From Paucibacter sp. PLA-PC-4 (GTDB lineage Bacteria > Pseudomonadota > Gammaproteobacteria > Burkholderiales > Burkholderiaceae_C), in NCBI RefSeq assembly GCF_026241155.1, contig NZ_JAPFGP010000002.1:310001-374000 (forward strand): a stretch of 64,000 bases of DNA, given 5' to 3'. The translations under genes and the position numbers were made by a program. Of the stretch, positions 8,246-17,514 are shown in pieces (positions within the stretch are counted from its first letter, which is position 1; each line of letters begins with the position of its first letter). Under the pieces are notes generated by a model. That model saw only the letters and a list, made by a program, of their open reading frames with translations. It searched no databases and was not told the DNA's origin.

Positions 8246-9436
8246 CTAGAAATACTTGACCCAGGCCCGCGTCGTGCGCCGCTTGTAGGCGGCGAATGCC
8301 CGCACCGGGGGGTACAGCAGCGGCACCATCGCCAGCCAGACCAGCCAGACGATCCAGAAGGCGTCGGCATCGACGCCGAAGCGCGTGCCTTGGTTGGGGC
8401 CGAAGATCGCCAGCAGCACGCGGTAGCCGATCAGCAGCACATAGAGGTGGACGATGTAGAAGAACATCGGCGCGCCGCCAAAGGTCGAGCACAGCCGGGT
8501 GAAGCCGTTGTCGGCCCGTTCCAGCGCGGCCAGCAGCATCAGGCCACCGCCGAGCGTCAGCAGCACAAAGTCAAGCGAGGGCGGGTACTTGGTGAAGTTG
8601 AGCCAGGACATCGCCGTCTCGAGCGAACTGGCGCCGGACACCCAAGGCTCGTTCTCGCCATAGATATTGAAGCCGCGCAGGACCAGCAGCGCCACCAGGC
8701 AGGCCAGGCCGGTCGCGAGCAGAATCTGCTGGCGCCTGCGGTATCGCGCCGCGAACACTGGCGCGAACGCATAGCCCAGCAGGATCACGCCGATCCAGGG
8801 CAAGGCCGGGTAGGTCAGCCGCACCTTCAACGCGCCCTCGGCTACCAGCCAGCCGCGATGCAGCATCAGGGTCCATAGCGGATACCAGGCACTGTCGGAG
8901 GGGACGGTGTAGCCCGCCACCGCGTTGTGGCCGCAGACGATGAGCAGGCCCAGCGCTGCCAGAAGCCAGCGCGGTAGCCCTGCCAACAAGGCCAATAACA
9001 CCATGCTGAAGCCGATCGCCCACATCACCTGCAGGTACAGCGTGTGATAGGTGCCGCTCCAGGCGAAGTTGATGACGGTCAGCTCCAGCGCGATCAGCAG
9101 TAGGCCGCGTTTGAGCAAGAAGCTGCGCACATCGCGCGGGACACCGCTGGGAGGGTGGGCGTAGAGCCAGGCCGACAACCCGGTCAGGAACACAAATACC
9201 GGCGCGCAAAAATGCGCGGCCAGGCGCGAAAAGAATACCTCGGGCGGTGTGCCCGGCAGTGTCATCGGGTCGGTGACCTGCAGATGCAGATACAGGGTCT
9301 CGCGCACATGGTCGAGCAGCATGATGATGATCACCAGGCCGCGCAGTGCGTCGATCGAGGTGATGCGCGTTGAGTGCACGGCCGTGCTGTCGCGCGTGGC
9401 GCTCAGTCCTCGGGCCGGCAATGAGGTGGTCGACAT
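8246..9436 (-). CDS. DUF1624 / heparan-alpha-glucosaminide N-acetyltransferase-like membrane protein
   Basis: 396 residues with about ten hydrophobic segments. It begins with the family signature SIDALRGLVIIIMLLDHVRE, which contains the conserved Asp-Ala-Leu-Arg-Gly and Asp-His of this transmembrane acyltransferase clan. Proteins of the clan move acetyl groups across the inner membrane onto sugars or cell-wall components; no bacterial substrate can be named here. It follows the DUF4198 gene by 40 bp on the same strand and may be the last gene of the TonB receptor block, though no functional link is obvious. Confidence 0.85.
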   Translation of the reverse strand: MSTTSLPARGLSATRDSTAVHSTRITSIDALRGLVIIIMLLDHVRETLYLHLQVTDPMTLPGTPPEVFFSRLAAHFCAPVFVFLTGLSAWLYAHPPSGVPRDVRSFLLKRGLLLIALELTVINFAWSGTYHTLYLQVMWAIGFSMVLLALLAGLPRWLLAALGLLIVCGHNAVAGYTVPSDSAWYPLWTLMLHRGWLVAEGALKVRLTYPALPWIGVILLGYAFAPVFAARYRRRQQILLATGLACLVALLVLRGFNIYGENEPWVSGASSLETAMSWLNFTKYPPSLDFVLLTLGGGLMLLAALERADNGFTRLCSTFGGAPMFFYIVHLYVLLIGYRVLLAIFGPNQGTRFGVDADAFWIVWLVWLAMVPLLYPPVRAFAAYKRRTTRAWVKYF

Positions 9437-9476
9437 GGTCTTGGCTCCTCTCGTTCTATGGGTCGGCCCCGTCGGC

Positions 9477-10259
9477 CTATTTTTTTGTGGCGGCCGGCAG
9501 CTTGGGCGCTACCACCGGCAGCGCCGCCAGCCCGTCGCGCTGCACGAAGGAGACGGCCGTGTTGTAGCCCTGCAGCTGGTAGGGCTCGGCACCCTGCGGC
9601 CCGGCGCGCTCGCCGGCTGCATCTTCCAGGTGGTAGTGACCGATCACATAAAGCCCCCGCCAGGGCAGCGGAAAGCGCAGCCTGCCCTCGGCATCGCTGT
9701 GGGTCTCGCGTATCCAGCCCGCAGGCGTGGACAGGATTAGCTTGGCGCCCGGAAGCGGTTCGCCCTGGAAGACGATGCGGAATTCGGTGGCGCCGTCGGC
9801 CACAACGCCGGTGGGCACGATGTCCAGCGGCAGGCTGGACGCGCGCGCGCGCAGGTCTGGCAGCCAGCGCGTGGCTGGTGTCCACCAGGTGCGCAGCGCC
9901 CGGCCGTTGTGCTGGGTGTCGAACATCGGGTAGCGGGTGTCGATCGCGGTCAGCGAATCCTCGTGTCCGGCCGCCGACGCGAAGCCGCTCGGCTGCTTGC
10001 TCAGCGCCAACGGGCCGGTGCCTGCCGGCGTCAGCCTTTGCGCGTCGAGCTGGCCGAAACGGTCCAGCCCGCCCGGCGAGCGCTCATGCATATTTGCTTC
10101 GAGCTCACCGTAGCGCAGCAGCAGTTGCGCCGGGTTATCTACATTGGGCTCGAACCACAGCTGATGTGCTTGCGCGAGGCCTGCCGGCAAGGCCGCCGCC
10201 AGCCCGACGGTGACTGTCGCCAGCAGGCGGCTCAGGGAGTCTTCGAAAATGGTCTTCAT
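9477..10259 (-). CDS. DUF4198 domain periplasmic protein
   Basis: 260 residues with a cleavable signal peptide (cleavage near AQA-H). The mature N-terminus HQLWFEP is characteristic of DUF4198 proteins, which combine Ig-like or carboxypeptidase-regulatory-like domains and are found near nickel, cobalt and iron transporters. The segment GAKLILSTPAGW to GLYVIGHYHLED is the beta-sandwich that resembles CarboxypepD_reg domains. It lies 19 bp after the TonB-dependent receptor on the same strand, so a role as periplasmic accessory to the imported metal complex is inferred. Confidence 0.82.
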   Translation of the reverse strand: MKTIFEDSLSRLLATVTVGLAAALPAGLAQAHQLWFEPNVDNPAQLLLRYGELEANMHERSPGGLDRFGQLDAQRLTPAGTGPLALSKQPSGFASAAGHEDSLTAIDTRYPMFDTQHNGRALRTWWTPATRWLPDLRARASSLPLDIVPTGVVADGATEFRIVFQGEPLPGAKLILSTPAGWIRETHSDAEGRLRFPLPWRGLYVIGHYHLEDAAGERAGPQGAEPYQLQGYNTAVSFVQRDGLAALPVVAPKLPAATKK

Positions 10260-10278
10260 GATGAAAGCTCCCAGTGGC

Positions 10279-12408
10279 TCAGAATTTGTACTGCGCGGTC
10301 AGTGTCAACTTGCGGCCATTGCCGGGGTAGACCCAGATCTGGCTGTAGGAGCTGGCGTAGTAGAGCTTGTCGCACAGATTGTCGATGTCCAGCGAGAGGC
10401 GCAGCTTGCTGGCCAGCTGGTAGGACGAGATCAGCTTGATGCTGGTGTAGGCCGGCAGCTTGAAGTCCTCGCTCGCCGCCAATGGCGCCACCGCGCCTTC
10501 ACGCTTGCCGACATGGTTAAGCCCCAGTCCCAGCGTCGCGGCATTGCCCCACAGCGAAAAGCTCTTGACCAGCATCAGGTTGGCGCTGTGTTTCGGCACA
10601 TTGGCCAACTGGCGGCCGAGCAGGAAGGCGTTGTTGTCCTCGGTCACCTTCGCATCCGTGAAGGCGTAGGCGCCCGATAGTCGCAGGCCCGGCATGATCT
10701 GGCCCGCGATGTCGAACTCCAGGCCCTGGCTCTCGACCTCGCCCGCCGCCACCGAGAAGTTGTTCGGGTCCACCGGATCGGGCGTCAGCACATTGTTCTT
10801 GGAGATCTTGTACAGCGCCAGGGTGCTACTTATCTTTCCGTCGGCCGAGTCCAGCTTGGCGCCCAGCTCATAGGCCTTGCCTTTCTCTGCCGGGAAGGAG
10901 GCGAAGGCGCTGCTGACCCCGCTATTGGGGCGGAAGCTCTTGGAGGCTGTCGCATACAGCGACAACGTCTTGCTAGGCTGATAGACCAGTCCGATGCGCG
11001 GCGTGGTCGCGCTCAGGCTTTGCTCGGTGGTGTTGCCGCTACGGTGGTTCAGCAAGGACTGCTTGTACTTGTCATGACGCAGGCCCAGCAGCATCTTCCA
11101 TTGTGCTCCGAGGTCGATCTGGTCTTGGGCGTACAGCGAATGCGAACGCTGCTTTTCCTTGGTGTCGGTGGTCAAGGCCATGGTGGTTGCGACCAGGCCG
11201 TAGACCGGCGCATAGATATCGAGATTGCCGGCATTGGCATTGCGGTATTGCAGGCGCTCGTCGGTGAAGCGGTAGGCATCAACGCCGACCAGCAGGTTAT
11301 GCATCAGACCTGCGCCGCGCAGCTTGCCCAGCAGCTCCAGCCGCCCCGACACATCGCTGGCCTCGTTGTCGCGCGAGCGGCGCTGGCGCACCAGCGTGCG
11401 TTGGTCGGCCTGCAGGAAGCGCCCTTCGGTGGAGATGCCCTCCAGCGAGCTGTCGCGTACGCTGAAGCCAGTCTGTAGCGACCAGTCGTCGTTGAAGTAG
11501 TGCTGGACAAAAACCTGGTGGCCGGTGGTCTCAATCACGTTCCTGCCGTCGCCCGGCTCACCGAGGAAACGCGAGCGTGGCAGCACGCCCAGCTTGCCAT
11601 TGATCGCCAGCACGCCGCGGTCGAAATTGGCGCGCTGCCTGGAAACCTCCAGTTCGTAAGACACCGTGGTGTCCGGCGTCAGCATCCAGATCAGGGATGG
11701 CGAGAGCAGATAGCGCTCCGAGCCCAGGTGGTCGCGGTAGCTGTCTGCCTTCTCGGCGGCGGCATTGAGCCGGTAGGCAAGCCGCTCGCCGATAGGGCCG
11801 GTCAGGTCGGCGCTCGCGCGCAGCGCGCCGTCGCTGCCCGCCGACAGCTCCAGGGTCTGGGCCGGTTGGAAAAGTGGCTTCTTGGTGGTGATATTGACCG
11901 TGCCGCCGGGTTCGCCGCGGCCGTACAGCGCCGAGGCCGGGCCTTTCAGGATCTCCACTGTGCTGGTGTTCGCGGCGTCACGCAGGCCGTTGTAGCCGCG
12001 GCTGTAGTTGAAACCGTTGACCATGTAGTCGGAGCCGAAGTTGGGGTCGCCGGTGAAGCCACGCATTGCATAGCTGTCCCACAACCCCCCCAGATTGCTC
12101 TGCTTGGCAATGCCGCTGCCAAGGTCCAGCGCGTCCGCCAGCTTGGTGACGCCGGCGTCCTGCAGCATGTCGGCGCTCAGCACGCGCACGCTTTGCGGCA
12201 GGTCTTTGAGCAGCGCGTCGCTCTTGGTCGCCCCGGTGGCCGAAAGATTGCGATAGGGCTGCTTGACGCCGAGGATCTGCACGGTCTCAAGCTGCGAGGT
12301 CGCGGCCTCTGTCTTGGGCACATCCGCGGCGCCTGCCGAGAACGCCGTGCACAGAGCTGCCGGCAGGGCGGCGCGTGCGAAGAAACGGGTGTTTTGGATC
12401 ATGGACAT
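10279..12408 (-). CDS. TonB-dependent siderophore receptor
   Basis: 709 residues. A signal peptide is followed by a plug domain (about 50-165) that contains LPQSVRVLS, the MRGF segment and VEILKGPASALYGRGEPGG, all typical of siderophore receptors. A 22-strand beta barrel follows and ends in the aromatic terminus YKF needed for outer-membrane insertion. No secretin/STN signalling domain is present, so it does not drive a FecIR-type cascade. Neighbours (DUF4198, two small exported proteins) suggest an uptake block for a ferric siderophore or another metal chelate. The ligand cannot be named. Confidence 0.93.
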   Translation of the reverse strand: MSMIQNTRFFARAALPAALCTAFSAGAADVPKTEAATSQLETVQILGVKQPYRNLSATGATKSDALLKDLPQSVRVLSADMLQDAGVTKLADALDLGSGIAKQSNLGGLWDSYAMRGFTGDPNFGSDYMVNGFNYSRGYNGLRDAANTSTVEILKGPASALYGRGEPGGTVNITTKKPLFQPAQTLELSAGSDGALRASADLTGPIGERLAYRLNAAAEKADSYRDHLGSERYLLSPSLIWMLTPDTTVSYELEVSRQRANFDRGVLAINGKLGVLPRSRFLGEPGDGRNVIETTGHQVFVQHYFNDDWSLQTGFSVRDSSLEGISTEGRFLQADQRTLVRQRRSRDNEASDVSGRLELLGKLRGAGLMHNLLVGVDAYRFTDERLQYRNANAGNLDIYAPVYGLVATTMALTTDTKEKQRSHSLYAQDQIDLGAQWKMLLGLRHDKYKQSLLNHRSGNTTEQSLSATTPRIGLVYQPSKTLSLYATASKSFRPNSGVSSAFASFPAEKGKAYELGAKLDSADGKISSTLALYKISKNNVLTPDPVDPNNFSVAAGEVESQGLEFDIAGQIMPGLRLSGAYAFTDAKVTEDNNAFLLGRQLANVPKHSANLMLVKSFSLWGNAATLGLGLNHVGKREGAVAPLAASEDFKLPAYTSIKLISSYQLASKLRLSLDIDNLCDKLYYASSYSQIWVYPGNGRKLTLTAQYKF

Positions 12409-12450
12409 GTGGGTTCCTTGACTGAACTTTCTTTGAATCCGAAGCTGGCG

Positions 12451-12477
12451 AAAAAAAGGTGCGCCGCGGCGCCTCAG
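12451..12477 (-). terminator. Rho-independent-like terminator after the 129-residue exported protein gene
   Basis: On the minus strand AGGCGCC-GC-GGCG(CA)CCT forms a GC stem with a two-base bulge and is followed at once by seven T residues (plus-strand A run 12451-12457). It overlaps the stop codon of the upstream gene and stands 43 bp before the receptor start, so receptor expression may depend on read-through or its own promoter. Confidence 0.6.
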
Positions 12478-12863
12478 CGCAGCGTGAAACGCAGCGCGAG
12501 CGTGAGGTTTTGCGGTGTGGTGATCACGGCCACCGCCTTGGCGCCGGCGGTGAACGTCAGGCCTTTGGCCACCAGGGCGTTGCCACCGGCTGGTGTCAGC
12601 GGGGCACTGGTCTTCACCCCGTCCTTGCTCAGCACGCTCAACTTGCCGCTGAAGCCGACTGTTTCCAGCGCCTGGCCATGGTCTTCCAGATACAGCACGG
12701 CAGAGCTGTCAAGCCCCGCCACGAGCTCGAAGCTGATCTCATTGGCCACCTGCACGACGCCGCCGTGCTTGGGCGCGGTGTCACCGTGAGCAAGGGCCAG
12801 CGTGCCCGCGGCGGCCAGGCACAGCGCGGCCAGGACCTTGTTGAGGGAGTGAAGGCGCGTCAT
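12474..12863 (-). CDS. Small exported protein of unknown function
   Basis: 129 residues. A signal peptide (about 1-25, ending ALA) leads to a mature N-terminus HGDTAPKHGGVV that is rich in His. A compact beta-rich domain follows (VANEISFELVAG, AVLYLEDHGQ). Small periplasmic proteins with an HG(D)xxPxHGG start are often found beside copper, nickel or iron transport genes, so a metal-binding or presentation role is plausible. It precedes the TonB receptor with a terminator-like hairpin in between. No named family is assigned with certainty. Confidence 0.7.
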   Translation of the reverse strand: MTRLHSLNKVLAALCLAAAGTLALAHGDTAPKHGGVVQVANEISFELVAGLDSSAVLYLEDHGQALETVGFSGKLSVLSKDGVKTSAPLTPAGGNALVAKGLTFTAGAKAVAVITTPQNLTLALRFTLR

Positions 12864-12953
12864 CTTTTCTCCGAAGAAGGCATGGGTGTGGCGGCACGCC
12901 GCAGGGAGCGGGGGCTGGCCATAGCGCGCCCTGACTGGGCGCAGGCGACTGAC

Positions 12954-13340
12954 TCAGACGCGGGTCTTGGGGGGGCGGCGCAGGCCTTCGATGAAGGGCC
13001 CGACCGGCGCTGTCTCGGCGGCGACCAGCGGCGGCGCAGAGCCTGCCGCCATCGGCGGGCTGGCGACACCGGCCGGCAGCGGCCCGGCGCTGGCCAAGCA
13101 GGCATCGACGCCGGCATGGTGGCTCAGCGCCCCGGCGCTGCCGTCCTGACTCGGGCTGGCCAAGGCGAGTTCCTCGGCAAAGGCCGCGTCGAAGGTCTGG
13201 GCCTCCTGGGCCGAGGTTGAGCTGCCGACGAAGCTCAGTGAGCCGTGGCAGTGATGGTGATAGGCGCTGCCCACCCAGTTCAGCAGCATCGCGAGCAGCA
13301 GCAGCGCAATGATCTGAGGGCAGGGCTGGGGGCGCTTCAT
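12954..13340 (-). CDS. Small His-rich membrane or exported protein (DUF2946-like)
   Basis: 128 residues from ATG 13340. An upstream in-frame extension lacks coding character. One hydrophobic segment (about 8-26) is followed by YHHHCHG, then a low-complexity Ala/Ser/Pro-rich tail. The architecture resembles DUF2946-type small proteins that accompany TonB-dependent receptors. It could bind metal through the HHHCH cluster. The 19-bp stretch 13346-13364 just upstream has inverted ATCGA/TCGAT ends and might be a metal-regulator site, but this is weak. Most likely the first gene of the receptor block. Confidence 0.6.
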   Translation of the reverse strand: MKRPQPCPQIIALLLLAMLLNWVGSAYHHHCHGSLSFVGSSTSAQEAQTFDAAFAEELALASPSQDGSAGALSHHAGVDACLASAGPLPAGVASPPMAAGSAPPLVAAETAPVGPFIEGLRRPPKTRV

Positions 13341-13622
13341 GGTGAATCGATTATGAAATTCGATCCCGCGCAGCCCCTGCTGTTTGCGCCTTTGCGCACG
13401 CAATCTTCAGTTGAAATGCCCGGGGTGAATCAGCACGGGCTGCTGATAACCGCGGGCTGGTGCGCGCTGTGCGCCCGTGGTGCGGCGCACCGCACCAGCT
13501 TGGCCAGGGGCCAGCGGCGTAACGGCCTCGCCCAAAAGCCATTGCAGAAGTCCTTGTGCTGGGCGCAAGATGTGGCGCCGATCGGCGCTTGCGAATCAAC
13601 AGCTTCTTGGATGGAGAGTGCG

Positions 13623-14090
13623 ATGGATAGCTTGCAAGTCAATGGAAAGACGCTCAGCGTCGATGCGGCCGAGGACACGCCGCTGCTGTGGGTATTGCGC
13701 GATCACCTCGGGATGACCGGCACCAAGTACGGCTGCGGCCTGGCCCTGTGCGGTGCCTGCACCGTGCACCTGAACGGCGACCCAGTGCGGGCTTGCCAGA
13801 CGCCGCTGTCGGCCGCGACCGGAAAGCGCATCACCACCATCGAGGGTGTCGGCGCCTCACGCCAGGGCAAGGCCGTGCAGGCCGCCTGGGTCAAGCTGGG
13901 CGTGCCGCAATGCGGCTACTGTCAGGCCGGGCAGATCATGAGTGCGACCGCCCTGCTGCAGCGCAAGCCCAAGCCTAGCGATGCCGAGATTGACGCGGCG
14001 ATGAGCGGCAACCTCTGCCGCTGCGGTACATACACCCGCATCCGCAGCGCGATCAAGAGCGCCGCCGGCCTGCCGGGAGAAGCAGCATGA
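13623..14090 (+). CDS. iorA: 2Fe-2S subunit of a molybdenum hydroxylase (isoquinoline 1-oxidoreductase alpha-like)
   Basis: 155 residues from ATG 13623, preceded by GGAGAG at 13613. Both iron-sulfur clusters of the family are visible: a plant-ferredoxin type site with Cys38, Cys43, Cys46 and Cys58, and the second cluster with Cys97, Cys100, Cys132 and Cys134 (CGYC ... CRC). It passes electrons from the molybdenum subunit, whose gene overlaps by 4 bp. No FAD subunit gene follows, so the natural acceptor is probably a cytochrome or the membrane chain. Substrate is not known; the iorA symbol reflects family resemblance. Confidence 0.88.
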   Translation: MDSLQVNGKTLSVDAAEDTPLLWVLRDHLGMTGTKYGCGLALCGACTVHLNGDPVRACQTPLSAATGKRITTIEGVGASRQGKAVQAAWVKLGVPQCGYCQAGQIMSATALLQRKPKPSDAEIDAAMSGNLCRCGTYTRIRSAIKSAAGLPGEAA

Positions 14091-16378
14091 GCGCCTCGCT
14101 TGAAGTTCTCTCTATCGGCATCAACCGCCGCATGCTGCTGAGCGGCCTGGTGCTGGGCATCGGCCTGCCCGGCGCGGGGCAAGGTGCTGACGAGCCGGCC
14201 AAGTACGGTGGCGACGGCATGCCGCATGGCCTGCAGGACAGCCCGAAGACCTTTGTCTCAATCGCGCCCGATGGCATTGTCAGCATACTGATCCACCGCT
14301 CCGAGATGGGCCAGGGCGTGCGCACCAGCCTGCCTAAGGTGCTGGCCGACGAGCTGGAGGCCGACTGGCAACGTGTACGCGTAGTCCAAGCGCCGGGCGA
14401 CGAAGAGAAATTCGGCAACCAGGACACCGATGGTTCGCGCAGCATGCGTCATTGGTTCGAGCCGATGCGCCGTTGCGGCGCCAGCGCACGCATGATGCTG
14501 GAGCAGGCAGCAGCCGATCATTGGAGAGTCCCGCTGGATCAGGTGCAGGCGAAATACCACGAGGTCGTCCACAGGCCAAGCGGGCGCAAACTCGGCTACG
14601 GGGCGTTGGCCCGGGCCGCAGCCCAGCTGGAGGTGCCGCTCGGCACGAAGCTGAAGCTCAAGGACGCCAAGGACTTCCGCTATATCGGCAAGCTCGACAC
14701 TCATCTGGTCGACGCCGAGGGCATCGTGACTGGCAAGGCGCAATACGGCATCGATACCCGCCTACCGGGCCAGCTTTATGCGGTGATCGCGCGCCCGCCG
14801 GTGCTGGGCGGCAAGCTCAAGAGCTTCGACGCTGCCGAGGCGCTGAAAGTACCTGGCGTGCTGAAGGTCTTCGCGCTGGCCGGCACGCCGCCGCCGTCGG
14901 AGTTCCAGCCGATCGGTGGCGTCGTCGTCGTAGCCAAGGACAGCTGGGCCGCGATGAAAGCACGCGGTCTCTTGAAGATCGAGTGGGACGACGGCGAACA
15001 TGCAGGCTACGACTCCGCAGCCTACCGCCGCGAGCTCGAGGACTCGGTGCGCAAGCCGGGCGGCAAGGAGGTACGCAACGATGGCGACGCCTATGCCGCA
15101 CTGGCCAAGGCGGCCAAGAAGATCACGGCCGATTACTACGTGCCCCACCTGGCCCATGCCACGCTTGAGCCGCCTGCCGCGACTGCGCGCATCAGTGACG
15201 GCCGCTGCGAAGTGTGGGCGGCAGTGCAGTCGCCACAGGCCGCGCGCGAACGCGTCGCCAAGCGCCTGAATCTGGATTTCTCCAAGGTCACGGTCAACGT
15301 AACCCTGCTCGGCGGCGGCTTCGGCCGTAAATCCAAGCCCGACTTCGTCGTCGAAGCCGCTCTGGTGTCGCAGGAGATGCAGGGGGCGCCGGTCAAGCTG
15401 ACCTGGACTCGCGAAGATGACATCCAACACGACTATTACCACGCCGCCTGCGCCCAGCACATCGAGGCCGGTCTGGACGGCAGCGGCAAGGTCAGCGCCT
15501 GGCTGCACCGCGCGGCCGAACCGACCATCGTCTCGATCTTTGCGCCTGACCCCAAACAGCTCGCGGCCTTCGAGCTCGGCCTGGGCCTGAGCAATCTGCC
15601 CTTTGACATCGCCAACGTACGCTTCGAGAACCCCGCCGCCACGGCTCATGCGCGCATCGGCTGGCTGCGCTCGGTCAACAACATCCAGCATGCCTTTGCG
15701 ACCCAGAGCTTTGTCGCCGAGATGGCCCTGGCCGCCGGCAAGGACCATCGAGACTTTCTGCTGGAGCTGATAGGCCCGGCGCGCCAGGTTTCGCCGCCCA
15801 AGATCGGCGATGGCTGGAACCATGGTGAATCACCGCAACGCTATCCGGTGGATACCGGCCGGCTGCGCCGCGTTATCGAGGTCGCGACGCGTGAGGCCCG
15901 CTGGGGCCGCAAGCTGCCAGCCGGCCAGGGCCTGGGACTGGCCGCGCACTACAGCTTCGTCACCTATATGGCCGTGGTGGCCCAGGTGAGCGTCAGCGCC
16001 AAGGGCGAGCTGAGCGTTCCGCGCATCGATGTCGCCGTCGACTGCGGCCCGGTGATCAACCCGGACCGCGTGCGCTCCCAGGTCGAAGGGGCCTGCGTGA
16101 TGGGCCTGAGCCAGGCGCTGTACAGCGAGATCACGTTCAAGAACGGCCGAGTCGAGCAGAGCAATTACCACGACTTCGAGATCGCGCGGCTCAGCGCGGC
16201 GCCGAAGCGCATCGTGGTGCACCTGCTGCCGGCCGCCAGCTACGACACGCCGTTGGGCGGCGTTGGCGAGCCGGCGGTCGGACCGATCGCGCCGGCGCTG
16301 ATGAACGCAATTCACGCGGCCACTGGCAAGCGCATCCGGCAACTGCCGCTGCGCGATCAGCTGAGCGCCAAGACCTAG
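14087..16378 (+). CDS. iorB: Molybdopterin-binding subunit of a periplasmic aldehyde/N-heterocycle oxidoreductase (IorB-like)
   Basis: 763 residues, normal for IorB-type subunits. The N-terminus has a twin-arginine-like signal ([12 protein letters not shown]), so the holoenzyme should be exported folded with its cofactors by Tat. Typical segments of the family are [17 protein letters not shown], the molybdenum-pocket [12 protein letters not shown] and the C-terminal [14 protein letters not shown] with the catalytic Glu. It converges tail to tail (4 bp overlap) with the oxidase gene at 16375. It oxidises aldehydes or N-heterocycles in known members; the actual substrate here is open. Confidence 0.9.
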   Translation: MSASLEVLSIGINRRMLLSGLVLGIGLPGAGQGADEPAKYGGDGMPHGLQDSPKTFVSIAPDGIVSILIHRSEMGQGVRTSLPKVLADELEADWQRVRVVQAPGDEEKFGNQDTDGSRSMRHWFEPMRRCGASARMMLEQAAADHWRVPLDQVQAKYHEVVHRPSGRKLGYGALARAAAQLEVPLGTKLKLKDAKDFRYIGKLDTHLVDAEGIVTGKAQYGIDTRLPGQLYAVIARPPVLGGKLKSFDAAEALKVPGVLKVFALAGTPPPSEFQPIGGVVVVAKDSWAAMKARGLLKIEWDDGEHAGYDSAAYRRELEDSVRKPGGKEVRNDGDAYAALAKAAKKITADYYVPHLAHATLEPPAATARISDGRCEVWAAVQSPQAARERVAKRLNLDFSKVTVNVTLLGGGFGRKSKPDFVVEAALVSQEMQGAPVKLTWTREDDIQHDYYHAACAQHIEAGLDGSGKVSAWLHRAAEPTIVSIFAPDPKQLAAFELGLGLSNLPFDIANVRFENPAATAHARIGWLRSVNNIQHAFATQSFVAEMALAAGKDHRDFLLELIGPARQVSPPKIGDGWNHGESPQRYPVDTGRLRRVIEVATREARWGRKLPAGQGLGLAAHYSFVTYMAVVAQVSVSAKGELSVPRIDVAVDCGPVINPDRVRSQVEGACVMGLSQALYSEITFKNGRVEQSNYHDFEIARLSAAPKRIVVHLLPAASYDTPLGGVGEPAVGPIAPALMNAIHAATGKRIRQLPLRDQLSAKT

Positions 16379-17514
16379 CGGGCAAAGCGGCCTATCGTGA
16401 AGGCCTCGATCGGTGTCGAGGTCTTCCCCGTCGCCAGCAACTCCGCCATCACCTCGCCAACGCCGGGACTGATCGCGAAGCCTTCGCCGTTGAAGCCGAA
16501 GGCGTAATGCAGGCCGGCCACGCGCGCGCTGGGCCCCAACACCGGCGCCCAGTCGGCGGTGTAGCCCTCGATGCCGCTCCACACGCGTAGCAGCTGCACG
16601 TTTGCGAAGGCCGGTACGAAGCGACGCAGCTCGCGCAGTTGGCGCAGCTGGTTGTCGGGCTTGGAATAGGCTCGGATCTGTTGGGCATCGGCAGGGCCTT
16701 TGAGCCCGCCGCCGAAGACGATATTGCCGCGCGCGATCTGGCGGAAGTACAGGCCCTCGGTCTCGATTGGCGATGACAGGCCGATCGACGGGCCGATCGC
16801 GTAGGGCAGCGGCTCGGTAACCCCCATCTGAGGCCCGCGCGCCTGCAGCGGCACCGGCTCACCAAAGGCGTCGGCAAAGCGGCCCGACCAGGCGCCGCTG
16901 GTCAGTAGCAGCTGGGCCGCGCGGAACTGGCGGCCATCGGTCGTGTGGGCGATGAAGTCAGCGCCGTCGCGCTCGATCTGGGCGACCTCGCTGTGCTCGT
17001 GGATGGCCGCACCATGGCGCCGCGCCGCTCGGCCGAAAGCCGGGCCGGCAATGCGCGGATTCGCATGCCCATCCACCGGCGACAGCGAGCCGGCCACCAC
17101 CTCGGGGCTGAAGATGCCCCAGCGCTTGCGCAGCCCCTCGGCGCTGAAAATCTCCAGATCCAGCCCCAGCGGCTTGACGTCCCTGGCGTGTTGGGCGATC
17201 ACCTCGGCTTGCTTTTCGGTGTAGCAAACGCGCAGATGGCCGTAGGGCACGAACTCCAGGTCCTCGCCCAGCAGCTCCTTGACCCGGCCCCATACCGCGC
17301 GGGCGCGGTTCGCCAGGGGCATCTGCACCAGATCGCGGCCCTGGCGGCGCACGTTGCCGAAGTTAGTGCCGCTGGCCTGGCGGCCGATCAGCTCGCGTTC
17401 CAGCAGCGTGACGCTCAGCCCATGCTGCTGACGCAGGAAGAAGGCGGTGGTCGTGCCCATCAGGCCTCCGCCGATGATCAGCACATCGCTGCGTTCGCTC
17501 TTTCCGGCACTCAT
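16375..17514 (-). CDS. FAD-dependent oxidoreductase, DAO fold; catalytic subunit of a D-hydroxyproline dehydrogenase/opine oxidase-type complex
   Basis: 379 residues. The Rossmann motif DVLIIGGGLMGTTTAFFL binds FAD, and the C-terminal GFNGEGFAISPGVGEVMAELL is the usual flavin-contacting end of the sarcosine oxidase family. Its start overlaps the stop of the 469-residue FAD/NAD protein by 4 bp, which in turn overlaps a 2Fe-2S gene. This trio is the layout of D-hydroxyproline dehydrogenase, octopine/nopaline oxidase and related complexes, in which this subunit oxidises the C-N bond. No proline racemase or hydroxyproline-specific gene is nearby, so the substrate is undecided. Confidence 0.85.
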   Translation of the reverse strand: MSAGKSERSDVLIIGGGLMGTTTAFFLRQQHGLSVTLLERELIGRQASGTNFGNVRRQGRDLVQMPLANRARAVWGRVKELLGEDLEFVPYGHLRVCYTEKQAEVIAQHARDVKPLGLDLEIFSAEGLRKRWGIFSPEVVAGSLSPVDGHANPRIAGPAFGRAARRHGAAIHEHSEVAQIERDGADFIAHTTDGRQFRAAQLLLTSGAWSGRFADAFGEPVPLQARGPQMGVTEPLPYAIGPSIGLSSPIETEGLYFRQIARGNIVFGGGLKGPADAQQIRAYSKPDNQLRQLRELRRFVPAFANVQLLRVWSGIEGYTADWAPVLGPSARVAGLHYAFGFNGEGFAISPGVGEVMAELLATGKTSTPIEAFTIGRFAR

